DNA of 64,000 bases from Imperialibacter sp. EC-SDR9 (GTDB lineage: Bacteria; Bacteroidota; Bacteroidia; Cytophagales; Cyclobacteriaceae). The stretch spans positions 310,001-374,000 of the forward strand of contig NZ_LR701574.1 in NCBI RefSeq assembly GCF_902498805.1, given 5' to 3'. The notes below the pieces were generated by a model. It was not told the DNA's origin and ran no database searches. It worked only from the letters and a program-made list of their open reading frames with translations. The position numbers and the translations under genes are program-made. Each line of letters starts with the position of its first letter. Within the stretch, counting starts at the first letter, position 1. Of this stretch, positions 44,111-52,983 are shown one piece after another.

Positions 44111-45475
44111 TTAAAAATTCAGATTTACTGATGCGATTTTGGTATCAGTGTAACCGTCGGCACCTGGGTTTCCATCGTTGCCTTTAATGCCGGTGTTGTA
44201 GTAAGGTGGCCCTCCGTTGCCACCCTTCCCCCCCTGATTGTTGATGGTGACGTTAAACGATGCCACGGAGGGATCTTTGATGATGGTAACACTGCCGCCG
44301 TTGCCGCCATTGCCACCATTACCTCCGGCCGTTTCACTTTGGCGACCCTTGCTGCCATTCATTCCCTGACCTCCTTTGGCGTTTATTATCAGGGGCGTAT
44401 CGGGTGTTAGCTTATAGTGAGCAACCGTTTTGGCCTTGCTGGTATTATAGATCTCTATCTTGTTGAGGCTGGCACCTGTCTTCTTGTGCCGTACGGTCTG
44501 CACTTTGATGACCAGGTCGTCTCCATTGCCAGCATGCTGCCCATCGACGCCCTGAAAAACAGTCATATGCTGATGACGTTCGTTGCCCCAGAAACCATTT
44601 TGGTTTACCTGAACGCTCACATCATTGGTCGTATTGATGGCCAGGGACGCTTTTAACGACGGATGGTAGACGGAAGTAATCTGGAGCAAAACGACATCGT
44701 CGGTCAGCGATGAGGCGTCCACATCCACCCGTACCTCGTCGATGGTGTTACTGCAGCCTTTGTGCGCCAGCTCGAAGTCTTCCCAGGGTATTTTCCCTCC
44801 CAGGTTAGGCGTTTTGAGCATCGTGCCATCTTTCAGCGTGGCAACAACACCATATTTGATAGCTTCACTGAAGTGGGCTACTTTCGCAGGCTGCGACACG
44901 AGCTGGATCTCAATTTTGGCGACAGCTTTTTCTTCCAGCGAATTTGCCTTGCGCTCTGCTTCAGCCAACTCGGCTTTCTTGGCTTTCACATTGTCCCTGG
45001 CGCTGGTTTGGTTTTTAAAGGTGGCTGTGGCGTAGGCAGCTACCAGCTTGTTGGTGGCTCCCGGATCCAGGTTAAAATCACCTCCTTCTTTTACCAGCAC
45101 ATATTTGGTGGTAGCTTCCTGCTTGCCATTCCACTCGTAGTAAACGGCATAGTCATTGAGAAACGAAAGCCTGAGGTCTTTGAAGGCAAAGTAGGCAGGA
45201 TAGCCGGGCACATCCGGAGCAAAGGGCTCGTCGAGAATGCCCGACCGTTTCACCAGGACCTCACTTACGTTGCCGCCCTGTTTGGTGATAACTACCGGCC
45301 ATGGTTTCCCAACTTTCTCAAACTTCCCTTTCTCGCCCAGCTTGTAAACCGTGTAGTTGCCGGATTCAAAACCATTCAAAATCGTGTTTTGACTTTCCTG
45401 CGCCCGGGCGGCGGAAAAGACCATGAGGAAGAGTAGAACTACTGAGGCTTTTACAATTGTTGTTTTCCGTTCCAT
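44111..45475 (-). CDS. Secreted protein with collagen-like Gly-rich C-terminal region, unknown
   Basis: 454 residues. Signal peptide (about 1-25), a beta-rich N-terminal domain (about 30-140), a short coiled coil (DNVKAKKAELAEAERKANSLEEK, about 160-182), a middle domain, and a C-terminal Gly/Asn-rich part (about 365-445) with GGQGMNGSKGRQSE, GGNGGNGGNGG, GGKGGNGGPP and KGNDGNPGADGY. The G-x-x periodicity resembles collagen or the Gly-rich triplets of bacterial surface proteins, but it is too short and irregular to predict a triple helix. First gene of a two-gene operon; it lies beside the LytTR/LytS pair, which might control it. Confidence 0.6.
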   Translation of the reverse strand: MERKTTIVKASVVLLFLMVFSAARAQESQNTILNGFESGNYTVYKLGEKGKFEKVGKPWPVVITKQGGNVSEVLVKRSGILDEPFAPDVPGYPAYFAFKDLRLSFLNDYAVYYEWNGKQEATTKYVLVKEGGDFNLDPGATNKLVAAYATATFKNQTSARDNVKAKKAELAEAERKANSLEEKAVAKIEIQLVSQPAKVAHFSEAIKYGVVATLKDGTMLKTPNLGGKIPWEDFELAHKGCSNTIDEVRVDVDASSLTDDVVLLQITSVYHPSLKASLAINTTNDVSVQVNQNGFWGNERHQHMTVFQGVDGQHAGNGDDLVIKVQTVRHKKTGASLNKIEIYNTSKAKTVAHYKLTPDTPLIINAKGGQGMNGSKGRQSETAGGNGGNGGNGGSVTIIKDPSVASFNVTINNQGGKGGNGGPPYYNTGIKGNDGNPGADGYTDTKIASVNLNF

Positions 45476-45632
45476 ATTCTTTGTTTAGATGGCGGTGACT
45501 AAACAAAGATGCTTTCGTTCCTGAATGGATTTTCAAGCGAACTTCCAAAGGGCTGGTTTGAATTTCCGAAGCCGGAGAATGGTAAGATTAAGGAATGGCA
45601 GGCAGGTGAGGTAAGAACGAAAAGAAAGGCAA

Positions 45633-46382
45633 TCAGCTGCCCTGTATTACCTCGAAAAACTCGTCTTTCTTGTCCTTGGAGATGCCGACGGTCTTTTGAT
45701 TGTCCATGATGATATAGCCGCCATCCTGATTCACATATTGTTTGATATGTTTCAGATTAATGAGGTACGAGCGGTGCGGACGATAAAACTCTGCGGCTTC
45801 TTTTAATACGTCAATGAAAAACTTCATCGGCTTGCTAACCAGGATGTCTCCGCTACTTTGCGTAGAAACTTTGGTATACATTCTGTCTGCCTCGAGCATC
45901 ACTATGTCATCGAATTCGACAAAGATGACACCATTGGACACAGGAAGCCCCACTTTACGAACACTGGAAGCCTTGAAGGAGTTTTTAAGCTCTTCCAGTC
46001 TCTCACTCACTCTCGATTTACCAATTTGGGTAATGGCTTTTTTTACCGCTCCTTCAACCTGCTCGTCCCGGAGCGGCTTCAGCAAGTAGCTGATGGCGTT
46101 AAGCTCGAAGGCCTTGATGGCATGCTCGCTATAGGCTGTAGTGAAAATAATTTCAAAAGTGATTTGCTCCCGGGTGAAAAAATCAAGCAACTGAATACCT
46201 GAGTATCCAGGCATTTCTATGTCGAGAAAAACAATGTCAGGTTTGAACTGATTGATAAGGCTTACTCCTTTTGGCAGACTGTCGGCATCTTCTATTTCGT
46301 TGATCTGAGGACAATTTTCCTCCAGCAAAATCCGCAAGAGATTTCTGGCTTTCTGCTCATCATCAATAATTACTGCCCTCAT
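45633..46382 (-). CDS. LytTR-family response regulator
   Basis: 249 residues. CheY-like receiver (about 1-118; MRAVIIDDEQKARN, phospho-acceptor in PDIVFLDIEMPGYSG, Lys in SYLLKPL) followed by a LytTR DNA-binding domain (about 145-245; VEFDDIVMLEADRMYTKV, FYRPHRSYLINLKHIKQY). It is transcribed 78 bases downstream of a TPR-LytS-type kinase, the usual partner in Bacteroidota. Targets are unknown; LytTR boxes were not located by eye. Confidence 0.92.
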   Translation of the reverse strand: MRAVIIDDEQKARNLLRILLEENCPQINEIEDADSLPKGVSLINQFKPDIVFLDIEMPGYSGIQLLDFFTREQITFEIIFTTAYSEHAIKAFELNAISYLLKPLRDEQVEGAVKKAITQIGKSRVSERLEELKNSFKASSVRKVGLPVSNGVIFVEFDDIVMLEADRMYTKVSTQSSGDILVSKPMKFFIDVLKEAAEFYRPHRSYLINLKHIKQYVNQDGGYIIMDNQKTVGISKDKKDEFFEVIQGS

Positions 46383-46460
46383 ATACTCTTCTTTCCTCTA
46401 AAACTATGGCGTATTTCAGCTTCATCCCGCCCAAGTTTCCCAATGCCGATTTTCAACTTC

Positions 46461-48428
46461 CTAACTGACGAATTCCAATACGGGAATACTTAGCACCACT
46501 TTAGTGCCTATGGACTCACCGGCGTCATTATGCAGGTCATAGACGGTCTCCCCTATCGGCCTGTCTTTATTGTTGAAATTCAGCAATTCCAGTCTGTTTT
46601 TGGTAGCGCTCATACCAAACGATTGGTGATCGGGATTTCTCAGAACATTGATTTCTCCCGATTTTTTTCTGCCAATGCCGTTGTCAACTATTTCGCATTC
46701 TAATACCTGATGATCGGGATGGTAGCGGAAAGAGACAGACAACTCACGATCAGTGTTTTTGTGAAGCAGGCCATGCTTGATGGCGTTTTCCACGTAGGGC
46801 TGAACGAGAAATGTAGGAATTGTAACAAGTCCTGGATCGAGGTGCTCATCAACTTGTATCTGATAGGAAAGTGTATCTTCGAAACGCAGCTTTTCGAGCT
46901 CAAGGTAAAGATTCAACGCCTCAATTTCCTCAGCAACGGTGATTTGTTTGATCTGGCTGTGATGAAGATAAATGCGCATCAGATCGGCAAATTTCCCAAG
47001 GTATTTGCCTGCTAACTTTTTCTCGTTCATCATGATGTATTCCTGAATGGAATTGAGTGCGTTGAATATGAAGTGCGGGTTCATTTGGGAACGCAGCGCT
47101 TTGAGTTCGGAAGCCCTGTATTGCTGTTCCAGCGCTAGCCGTTTTCTCGTTTCTTCCAGTTCCAAATTGGTGAGCGCCTGTTGTTGCTTTATTTGCCGCT
47201 GCCTGTAAATCAACACGGCACCTCCAAGCAACAATATGATTAAAATGGCCAGGCCACCCAAAAAATACCTTTGCTGGGATAGCTGTAAGGCTTGTACTTC
47301 GGCAGTTTGTGTCAGCCTGGCAACTTCCTGCTCCTTGATATTTGCTTCCAACCTTGCCTGAAGCGACGACAGGCTTGCAGAATTCCTTCCGCTCACTATA
47401 GAGTCATACTTGGCCTTGTACAGCTCATATGCCTGTAGTGCCTGATTAAACTCTCCCTTCGATTTGTGAATCAGGTACTTAAGTCGATAGTGATCGATAC
47501 CTGTTGGGCGAAGCTTTTCTCCCTCAGTCATACGAAGCATAGCAGAGTCGTAGACACCTAGTTTTTCATAAGCAAAGCCTTCGTTGAGTATTTGATAATA
47601 GAGAGAACGCTGCGGAAAATTATATTTCTCAATATACCTTCGGGCTTCTTTGGCCATTTGTATGCCTTTACGGTATTGGCCCTGCCGGATGATGGGCGCA
47701 GTTACAATGTCCACCATGGTGGCATACCCGTAGTTGTACCCGGCCTTGCGGGCTATTTCCATACCCAACTCACCATAGTATATCGACGAATCGAGGTTGA
47801 CAGAAATGCCCCCATTATATATCCTGCACAAGGCATAACAAACTCTTACCTGCAGCTCAGCATTATTCATGGCTGTTGCTCCTGCTAAAGCAAGAGCATA
47901 ATACCTGGCACAGTTTTCAAGGTCATTGTTCTGTCGCAACACCGACGCTATATCGGCGTATGCTTCAGGCAAAAGCTCGGTCAGGTCATTGTCTTTTATT
48001 TGCTGACGGGCATTGTAGAAATTCTCCAAAGCCTTGTCGTACTGCTGATTGAAAAGTAATATACGGCCTGTGGCCATGATATACCCCACCCGTATCAGGG
48101 GACTGGCACTTTCGTCCAATTTAAGCTGCTGAAGCAGACTAGCGGCGCTGTCGTAGTGGTTAAAAAGGATATAGGCGTTGACACGAGTCAGCAAAACTTC
48201 ATTGACCAACTCTTTATTGCCTCCGACCAACGCCGTCAGCTGGTTAGAATAGCGGCGCAGCGAGTCAAGGTTCTCCGTCCGATAATAATTGACTATCCCC
48301 TCCAGGGCTTGCCTGTTGCCGGAGTTTTTCTTGTACGCCAAAAGCAGGCTGTCAATGGGGACAGCGTTTTGAGCGTTTGCTCCAAAACATACCAACAAGC
48401 AAATAGAAACCACCCAAGCTCTTTTCAT
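46461..48428 (-). CDS. TPR-containing LytS-type sensor histidine kinase
   Basis: 655 residues. Signal peptide (1-19), a helical TPR-like periplasmic region (about 25-370), one transmembrane helix (about 389-408), a coiled coil, then a His_kinase domain with SQMNPHFIFNALNSIQEYI (phospho-acceptor His) and a HATPase domain (YVENAIKHGLLHK, DNGIGRKKS, SFGMSATKNRLELLN). It pairs with the LytTR regulator immediately downstream. Its signal is probably a peptide or envelope state sensed by the TPR array; not readable from the sequence. Confidence 0.92.
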   Translation of the reverse strand: MKRAWVVSICLLVCFGANAQNAVPIDSLLLAYKKNSGNRQALEGIVNYYRTENLDSLRRYSNQLTALVGGNKELVNEVLLTRVNAYILFNHYDSAASLLQQLKLDESASPLIRVGYIMATGRILLFNQQYDKALENFYNARQQIKDNDLTELLPEAYADIASVLRQNNDLENCARYYALALAGATAMNNAELQVRVCYALCRIYNGGISVNLDSSIYYGELGMEIARKAGYNYGYATMVDIVTAPIIRQGQYRKGIQMAKEARRYIEKYNFPQRSLYYQILNEGFAYEKLGVYDSAMLRMTEGEKLRPTGIDHYRLKYLIHKSKGEFNQALQAYELYKAKYDSIVSGRNSASLSSLQARLEANIKEQEVARLTQTAEVQALQLSQQRYFLGGLAILIILLLGGAVLIYRQRQIKQQQALTNLELEETRKRLALEQQYRASELKALRSQMNPHFIFNALNSIQEYIMMNEKKLAGKYLGKFADLMRIYLHHSQIKQITVAEEIEALNLYLELEKLRFEDTLSYQIQVDEHLDPGLVTIPTFLVQPYVENAIKHGLLHKNTDRELSVSFRYHPDHQVLECEIVDNGIGRKKSGEINVLRNPDHQSFGMSATKNRLELLNFNNKDRPIGETVYDLHNDAGESIGTKVVLSIPVLEFVS

Positions 48429-48540
48429 TACTGTAATATAGATGCTCTGAAGAAGCGGAACAACATTGACATCAGGTGACGGAACTTAGTAGTCGCAAAC
48501 AACTGCGCAATCATCAAGCTTACAACACTTAAGAGGTCTT

Positions 48541-50001
48541 TTAATCCTCTCCCACATGCATTTTATAAAACTTCCACGCCTCTCTGGCCACGTCCCGGCC
48601 CAGTTTTAGCCCTTCAATATTGTCGGACTGGATATGATACCCCCCAAGCACCCTGGAGATGCCAGCCATTTCAGCCGTTTGGGTGAATGTTGGAAACCTT
48701 AAAGTGATGGTGTCACCCAGGTTGTCGGGTTCCGTCATAGCGCCAGCCACCAAAACCGACTCCGAGCCAAATTCGTCGCTCCCTGTCCATAGCTTCAGCG
48801 CTTCAGCGCATCCTCCACTGATGGTGCTATGGCCGGATACATAACTGGGAAACGGCGGACAAAGAAAGGTTTCAGGAGAATAAGGTCGCCATTGATTGCC
48901 TGTCATTTCAATCATGCCCTTTCCCTCACCGCCCCAGGCTTTGATCTTTTGGTCATCGTAGTATTGATGCACCAACGCATAAGGCCTCGCATAGTCGTAG
49001 AATATCTTGGAATCCCAGGAAGCAATAAAGGCGTCCATGGCTACTACCTGATTGTAGAAGTACATCTTCACATCCTGGTCAAGGGTGTGATTGTCCCGTA
49101 CAGACACGTCCTGAGCAAACTTCAACCAGTGCCCGGCCTGCTGCACCGACTGCGGGCCGTCCCGCATAAATTCCACAAGGGCCTTTTGCTCGTCGGTGAG
49201 GTTGGCTTGCATATCTATCACCTCCCACACCTCTTTTTCCAGTTGTTCAGACCCTACCATGGGTGGCGGTCCCGGGCGAAACTGATCACCTGACTTCAGC
49301 GCCACTGGCTTCACTTTGTCCCAAAAGGGCGTGAGGCAGCCAGGCGCATACTTCCCCCCCTTGCCGTCGGAAAAATATTTGGGTTGCCAGCGATTCGGAT
49401 CCACATTCTTATCAACCGGGTTCACCGGCGCATAGCCAGTATAGTCGTAATAGGGCTGACCATCCGATCCGGCCTCTTCCGCATATTGGTTAGCGCCATC
49501 GCCTTTTCGTGCTTCGATCACTGCTTTGGCAGCCAGGTTGCCTATTCCCTCTGGTGTAGTGGCGTCCATCGATTCGTTATCGGGGTCAAGCCCCAACTCC
49601 TTCATAAAATCCCGGAACATTGTCTCGTCAGAAAAATAGTATTCATTCATGGCCCGGAAAGCTGCGTAGCTGATAGCAACCTCTTTATTTTTCAGAGTTT
49701 GTTCATCGGCAGGTCTTCGTTGAACTCCGGAAAGGTAAACAGGCGTTGCTTTTTCGTCGTACCTGGACCAGGCGTCAAAAACCGACACGAAGATCAATCC
49801 CAGGTAACGGGAGGTAATAGTAGGACGTGGCCTGAACTTTTCCGTGTCATTCGCAGTAGCCTTCAAGGCCATTTTGCCCCATTTGTAGGCGACATTATCG
49901 ACACCGATTGGCTCTGGTTCTTGTTTTGAGGATGTTTGATTGTTTTGTTGGCAACCAAGTAAAAGCGCTATGAACAGGTAGAGGGTTGAAATTCTTTTCA
50001 T
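48541..50001 (-). CDS. Vanadium-dependent haloperoxidase-like (PAP2 superfamily) lipoprotein
   Basis: 486 residues. Lipoprotein signal (LYLFIALLLGC, Cys about 17). The PAP2/haloperoxidase signature is split as in this family: YDYARPYALVHQ supplies the first Arg, PPFPSYVSGHSTISGGCAEAL the central SGH, and SRVLGGYHIQSDNIEG the last Arg-His pair. These bind vanadate or phosphate. Bacterial members may be haloperoxidases or acid phosphatases; the residues that decide halide specificity cannot be judged by eye. Periplasmic or outer-membrane lipoprotein, monocistronic. Confidence 0.82.
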   Translation of the reverse strand: MKRISTLYLFIALLLGCQQNNQTSSKQEPEPIGVDNVAYKWGKMALKATANDTEKFRPRPTITSRYLGLIFVSVFDAWSRYDEKATPVYLSGVQRRPADEQTLKNKEVAISYAAFRAMNEYYFSDETMFRDFMKELGLDPDNESMDATTPEGIGNLAAKAVIEARKGDGANQYAEEAGSDGQPYYDYTGYAPVNPVDKNVDPNRWQPKYFSDGKGGKYAPGCLTPFWDKVKPVALKSGDQFRPGPPPMVGSEQLEKEVWEVIDMQANLTDEQKALVEFMRDGPQSVQQAGHWLKFAQDVSVRDNHTLDQDVKMYFYNQVVAMDAFIASWDSKIFYDYARPYALVHQYYDDQKIKAWGGEGKGMIEMTGNQWRPYSPETFLCPPFPSYVSGHSTISGGCAEALKLWTGSDEFGSESVLVAGAMTEPDNLGDTITLRFPTFTQTAEMAGISRVLGGYHIQSDNIEGLKLGRDVAREAWKFYKMHVGED

Positions 50002-50195
50002 GACTGATGGTCAGCTTCGACCGGCCAATGATGACAATGCTCATTTAGCCAGGCAAAAGCTTCAATACGTTTTGAGTAGGTATAAAGCGGCTATTTTATC
50101 GAATTTAGATCGCAATGCAAAGAAATAATAGGCCGGGATCGTTCTCGAAAGTTTATTTTTATCAAATAATGCTGTCAAGCAGCGCTTAAAGCTTT

Positions 50196-51065
50196 TTATT
50201 CGTCGGGCTCAATATGTATGAGTACCTGGGCAATTGCTGGAATTTGCTTCTTGAGGGCTGATTTAAGTTTATGTGATATGTCGTGCCCCTCGGTAACAGT
50301 AATTTTACCATCTACAGCAGCGTGCAGATCCACATAATATTGCATACCGGCTTTTCTGACAAAACATTTTTCTGTATCAATGACTCCATCAACAGTGTTG
50401 GCTACTTCTCTTATCTCAGCAACGACGTCATCGTATAGGTGTTCATCCATGATTTCTCCTAAAGCCGGTCGGAAAATGAGGTAACTGTTATATAAAATAA
50501 AACCAGAAGCCAACAGTGCAGCCCAATCGTCGGCTGTTTCATAACCCTCCCCAAAATAAATGGCAATGGAAATACCAATGAAAGCCATGATCGAGGTAAT
50601 CGCATCGCTGCGGTGGTGCCATGCGTCAGCTTTCAAAGAGGAACTATTGGTTTCTCTCCCTCGTTTCATCACGATTTGATAGGAGGTTTCTTTCCAAAGG
50701 ATGATGGCTCCCAGCACAAACAATGTCCAGGCCTTTGGAGTTTTATGTGGCGTGAGAATATGTTGGATACTTTCGTAGGCGATTACTGTCGCCGATGTAA
50801 CGAGAAAGGCCACCACAATGAAGGTGATGAGAGGCTCAATCCGTCCATGACCGTAGGGATGATTGTCGTCGGCGGGCCGCTTGGCATACTTAAGGCCCAG
50901 CAGCACCAGGAACGACGAGAAGATGTCTGTTGTTGACTCTATGGCATCAGCTATCAGCGCATAGGAGTTGCCAAAAAAGCCGGCCAGCCCCTTCAGTAAC
51001 GCCAGGCAGGTATTGCCAACAATGCTGAAGTAAGTGGTTCGTATGGCTTTGTCTTCGTTTGTCAT
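50196..51065 (-). CDS. Cation diffusion facilitator (CDF) metal transporter
   Basis: 289 residues with six transmembrane helices in the first 200. The metal sites are visible: ALIADAIESTTDIFSS in helix 2 and DAWHHRSDAITS in helix 5, the typical HxxxD/DxxxD pairs, followed by a C-terminal cytoplasmic ferredoxin-like domain (about 210-289; VRKAGMQYYVDLHAAVDGKITV). It exports a divalent metal such as Zn, Fe or Mn by proton antiport. The ion cannot be fixed from these motifs. Single gene, divergent from DUF763. Confidence 0.9.
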   Translation of the reverse strand: MTNEDKAIRTTYFSIVGNTCLALLKGLAGFFGNSYALIADAIESTTDIFSSFLVLLGLKYAKRPADDNHPYGHGRIEPLITFIVVAFLVTSATVIAYESIQHILTPHKTPKAWTLFVLGAIILWKETSYQIVMKRGRETNSSSLKADAWHHRSDAITSIMAFIGISIAIYFGEGYETADDWAALLASGFILYNSYLIFRPALGEIMDEHLYDDVVAEIREVANTVDGVIDTEKCFVRKAGMQYYVDLHAAVDGKITVTEGHDISHKLKSALKKQIPAIAQVLIHIEPDE

Positions 51066-51190
51066 TAGGTGGCCGGTAGCTGAGAACGCCTGTTATCAGA
51101 AAAGGTAAGAAATCATATAATGATGGCAATCTAGCCGATTTTCGACGCCCTGAAAAGTGTTTGTTCTACATTAGCCTTAACTTTATACGT

Positions 51191-52405
51191 ATGCAACGTT
51201 CCGGTCATGCTGACCTTCCTCTACATTATGGTACCGTGCCACGCTGGCTGGCGGAACGCATGGCCCTGCTCGGTGGGGCGATAGTGGAAGCCATTGTGCT
51301 GGAATACGGCAAAGCCGAGGTGATCAAACGTTTGAGCGACCCTGCCTGGTTTCAATCGTTAGGGTGCGTGATGGGGATGGATTGGCATTCCTCAGGCATC
51401 ACCACTTCTGTGATGGGCGCTTTAAAGAGTTCAATCAATCCTATTTCCAAAGAGTTGGGCATTTACATCTGTGGTGGCCGTGGCAAGCACAGCCGCAACA
51501 CTCCCAACGAGCTGATGGTTATTGCTGGCAGAACAGGGCTAAATGGGGCCGAATTGGTGCGTAGCAGCCGACTTTCTGCCAAAGTAGACAACACAGCCAT
51601 TCAGGATGGCTTCCAGATTTATCTGCACTCCTTCGTACTGACCGACACCGGAGAATGGTCTGTTATCCAGCAGGGAATGAATGATGCCACTGGCTATGCC
51701 AGAAGGTATCACTGGCATTCGTCTGAATTGAAGAGCTTTACCGAAGAACCTCATACGTTTGTATATGGCCGAAATCAGGGCCAGATACTTAACCTGACAC
51801 ACAAGGATGCGGCCACCTCCAAAAGTGGCATCATCGCCATTTCGAAAGAAAACCCGGACAAGATGCTAGCCGAGATCAAAAAAATCAAACTTCCCTCACA
51901 TCACGATGTGCAGGCCAACGATGTAGACTTGAAAAGACTCGGCGCCGTGCTGGTATTAGCTCAGGATCTGCCAACGCATGATTTCGAAAACCTGCTTTTG
52001 CTGCAGGGTCTTGGTCCACGCACCCTGCAATCGCTGACCCTGGTAAGCGAGGTTATTCACGGCACCCCCTCCCGTTTCAGCGACCCCGCCAGGTTCAGCT
52101 TTGCCCACGGAGGAAAGGATGGGCATCCTTTTCCCGTTCCAACCAAAGTCTATGACGAAAGTATCGACGTGCTCAGAACCTCTATCGAAAAGGCCAGGCT
52201 TGGCCAAAGCGATAAACTTAAAGCTTTGAATTCGCTGACAATGGCGGCACAAGCTCTTGAAAAAGATTTTGAGCCAACAGGTAGTTTTGACGATGTGATC
52301 AAGCAGGAAAGAGAGAATAGCTGGCGCTTCGGAGGCAGAACGGTAAAGGGAAAAGCAAAACCGCCAAAAGGTTTACGGGGTGGGCAGCTGGGATTGTTTG
52401 AGTAA
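51191..52405 (+). CDS. DUF763 domain protein
   Basis: 404 residues from the ATG at 51191; an ATG ten codons upstream is less likely because the family begins MxRSGxADLPLH, as here. The conserved family body follows (GTVPRWLAERM, GMDWHSSGITTSV, IYICGGRGKHSRNTP, DGFQIYLHSF, RYHWHS). The Gly, His and Cys residues are conserved in archaeal and bacterial members; no biochemical function is known to me, though an HhH-like segment (LLLQGLGPRTLQSL) hints at nucleic-acid binding. Stands alone. Confidence 0.85.
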   Translation: MQRSGHADLPLHYGTVPRWLAERMALLGGAIVEAIVLEYGKAEVIKRLSDPAWFQSLGCVMGMDWHSSGITTSVMGALKSSINPISKELGIYICGGRGKHSRNTPNELMVIAGRTGLNGAELVRSSRLSAKVDNTAIQDGFQIYLHSFVLTDTGEWSVIQQGMNDATGYARRYHWHSSELKSFTEEPHTFVYGRNQGQILNLTHKDAATSKSGIIAISKENPDKMLAEIKKIKLPSHHDVQANDVDLKRLGAVLVLAQDLPTHDFENLLLLQGLGPRTLQSLTLVSEVIHGTPSRFSDPARFSFAHGGKDGHPFPVPTKVYDESIDVLRTSIEKARLGQSDKLKALNSLTMAAQALEKDFEPTGSFDDVIKQERENSWRFGGRTVKGKAKPPKGLRGGQLGLFE

Positions 52406-52462
52406 TTAACCCGCTGTGATCTGAGAGCCCGGCACCAAGAGAACAACAAAAGCCACCGTCCC

Positions 52463-52502
52463 AGCTATTTCGCAGCATAGCGAAGAAATCTTATTCGAGC
52501 AG
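52463..52502 (-). repeat. Degenerate fragment of the GIY-YIG array repeat
   Basis: AGCTATTTCGCAGCATAGCG continuing to AAGAAATC (52463-52490) matches the reverse complement of the B motif at 59553-59595 at 26 of 28 positions; similarity then fades. It shows that the repeat of the 58.5-60.1 kb array also occurs as isolated pieces, here in the opposite orientation between DUF763 and padR. Confidence 0.55.
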
Positions 52503-52574
52503 TGATCCACTCAAGCCAAAATTTCGCTCCCGCTACGCAACCCTATTCTCTTCACAGCGTCTAATGTTATTAAA

Positions 52575-52620
52575 TATACATTTAGGGTTTTTATGCCGTC
52601 CTATTTTATATACATTTAGG
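52575..52620. promoter_or_regulatory. Paired TATACATTTAGG direct repeats upstream of padR
   Basis: TATACATTTAGG occurs at 52575-52586 and 52609-52620, starts 34 bases apart, directly upstream of the PadR start (52639). The placement over the probable promoter suggests autoregulatory operators for PadR. PadR sites usually contain ATGT/ACAT half-sites, and each copy includes ACAT. Confidence 0.5.
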
Positions 52621-52638
52621 ACATTAAAGGCAAATGTT

Positions 52639-52983
52639 ATGAATAACTACCAATTGGGCGAATTTGAAGAGATAGTATTGCTGACCGTAGCCATCCTGAA
52701 TGATGACGCCTATGGTGTCAACATAAAGCAAGAAATTGAAATGCGGATGAAGCGCAAAGTGAGTACCGGTGCCATGCAAACTGCCCTTCGCAGAATGGAA
52801 GCCAAGGGCTACCTGGCTTCCGAGTTTGGTGAAGCCACTGCTGTGAGAGGCGGCAAAAGGAAGCGTTACTTCAAAATCACGCCCTATGGTGTAAAAGCCC
52901 TGGAGCACTATAAGGAAACTAGAATGAGCCTTTGGGACGCTATACCCGGCACAGTACTCGATTTGAAGATCTGTGGAAGATAG
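52639..52983 (+). CDS. PadR-family transcriptional regulator
   Basis: 114 residues from the ATG at 52639; a longer frame starting at 52564 would include the operator-like repeats and is rejected. Winged-helix PadR domain: LGEFEEIVLLTVAILNDDAYGVNI, STGAMQTALRRMEAKGYL, RKRYFKITPYGVKAL. In Bacteroidota and Acidobacteria small PadR genes are typically linked to orphan permeases. Here the last 11 bases overlap the GTG start of such a permease, so the pair is translationally coupled, and PadR probably represses its own operon. Confidence 0.9.
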   Translation: MNNYQLGEFEEIVLLTVAILNDDAYGVNIKQEIEMRMKRKVSTGAMQTALRRMEAKGYLASEFGEATAVRGGKRKRYFKITPYGVKALEHYKETRMSLWDAIPGTVLDLKICGR

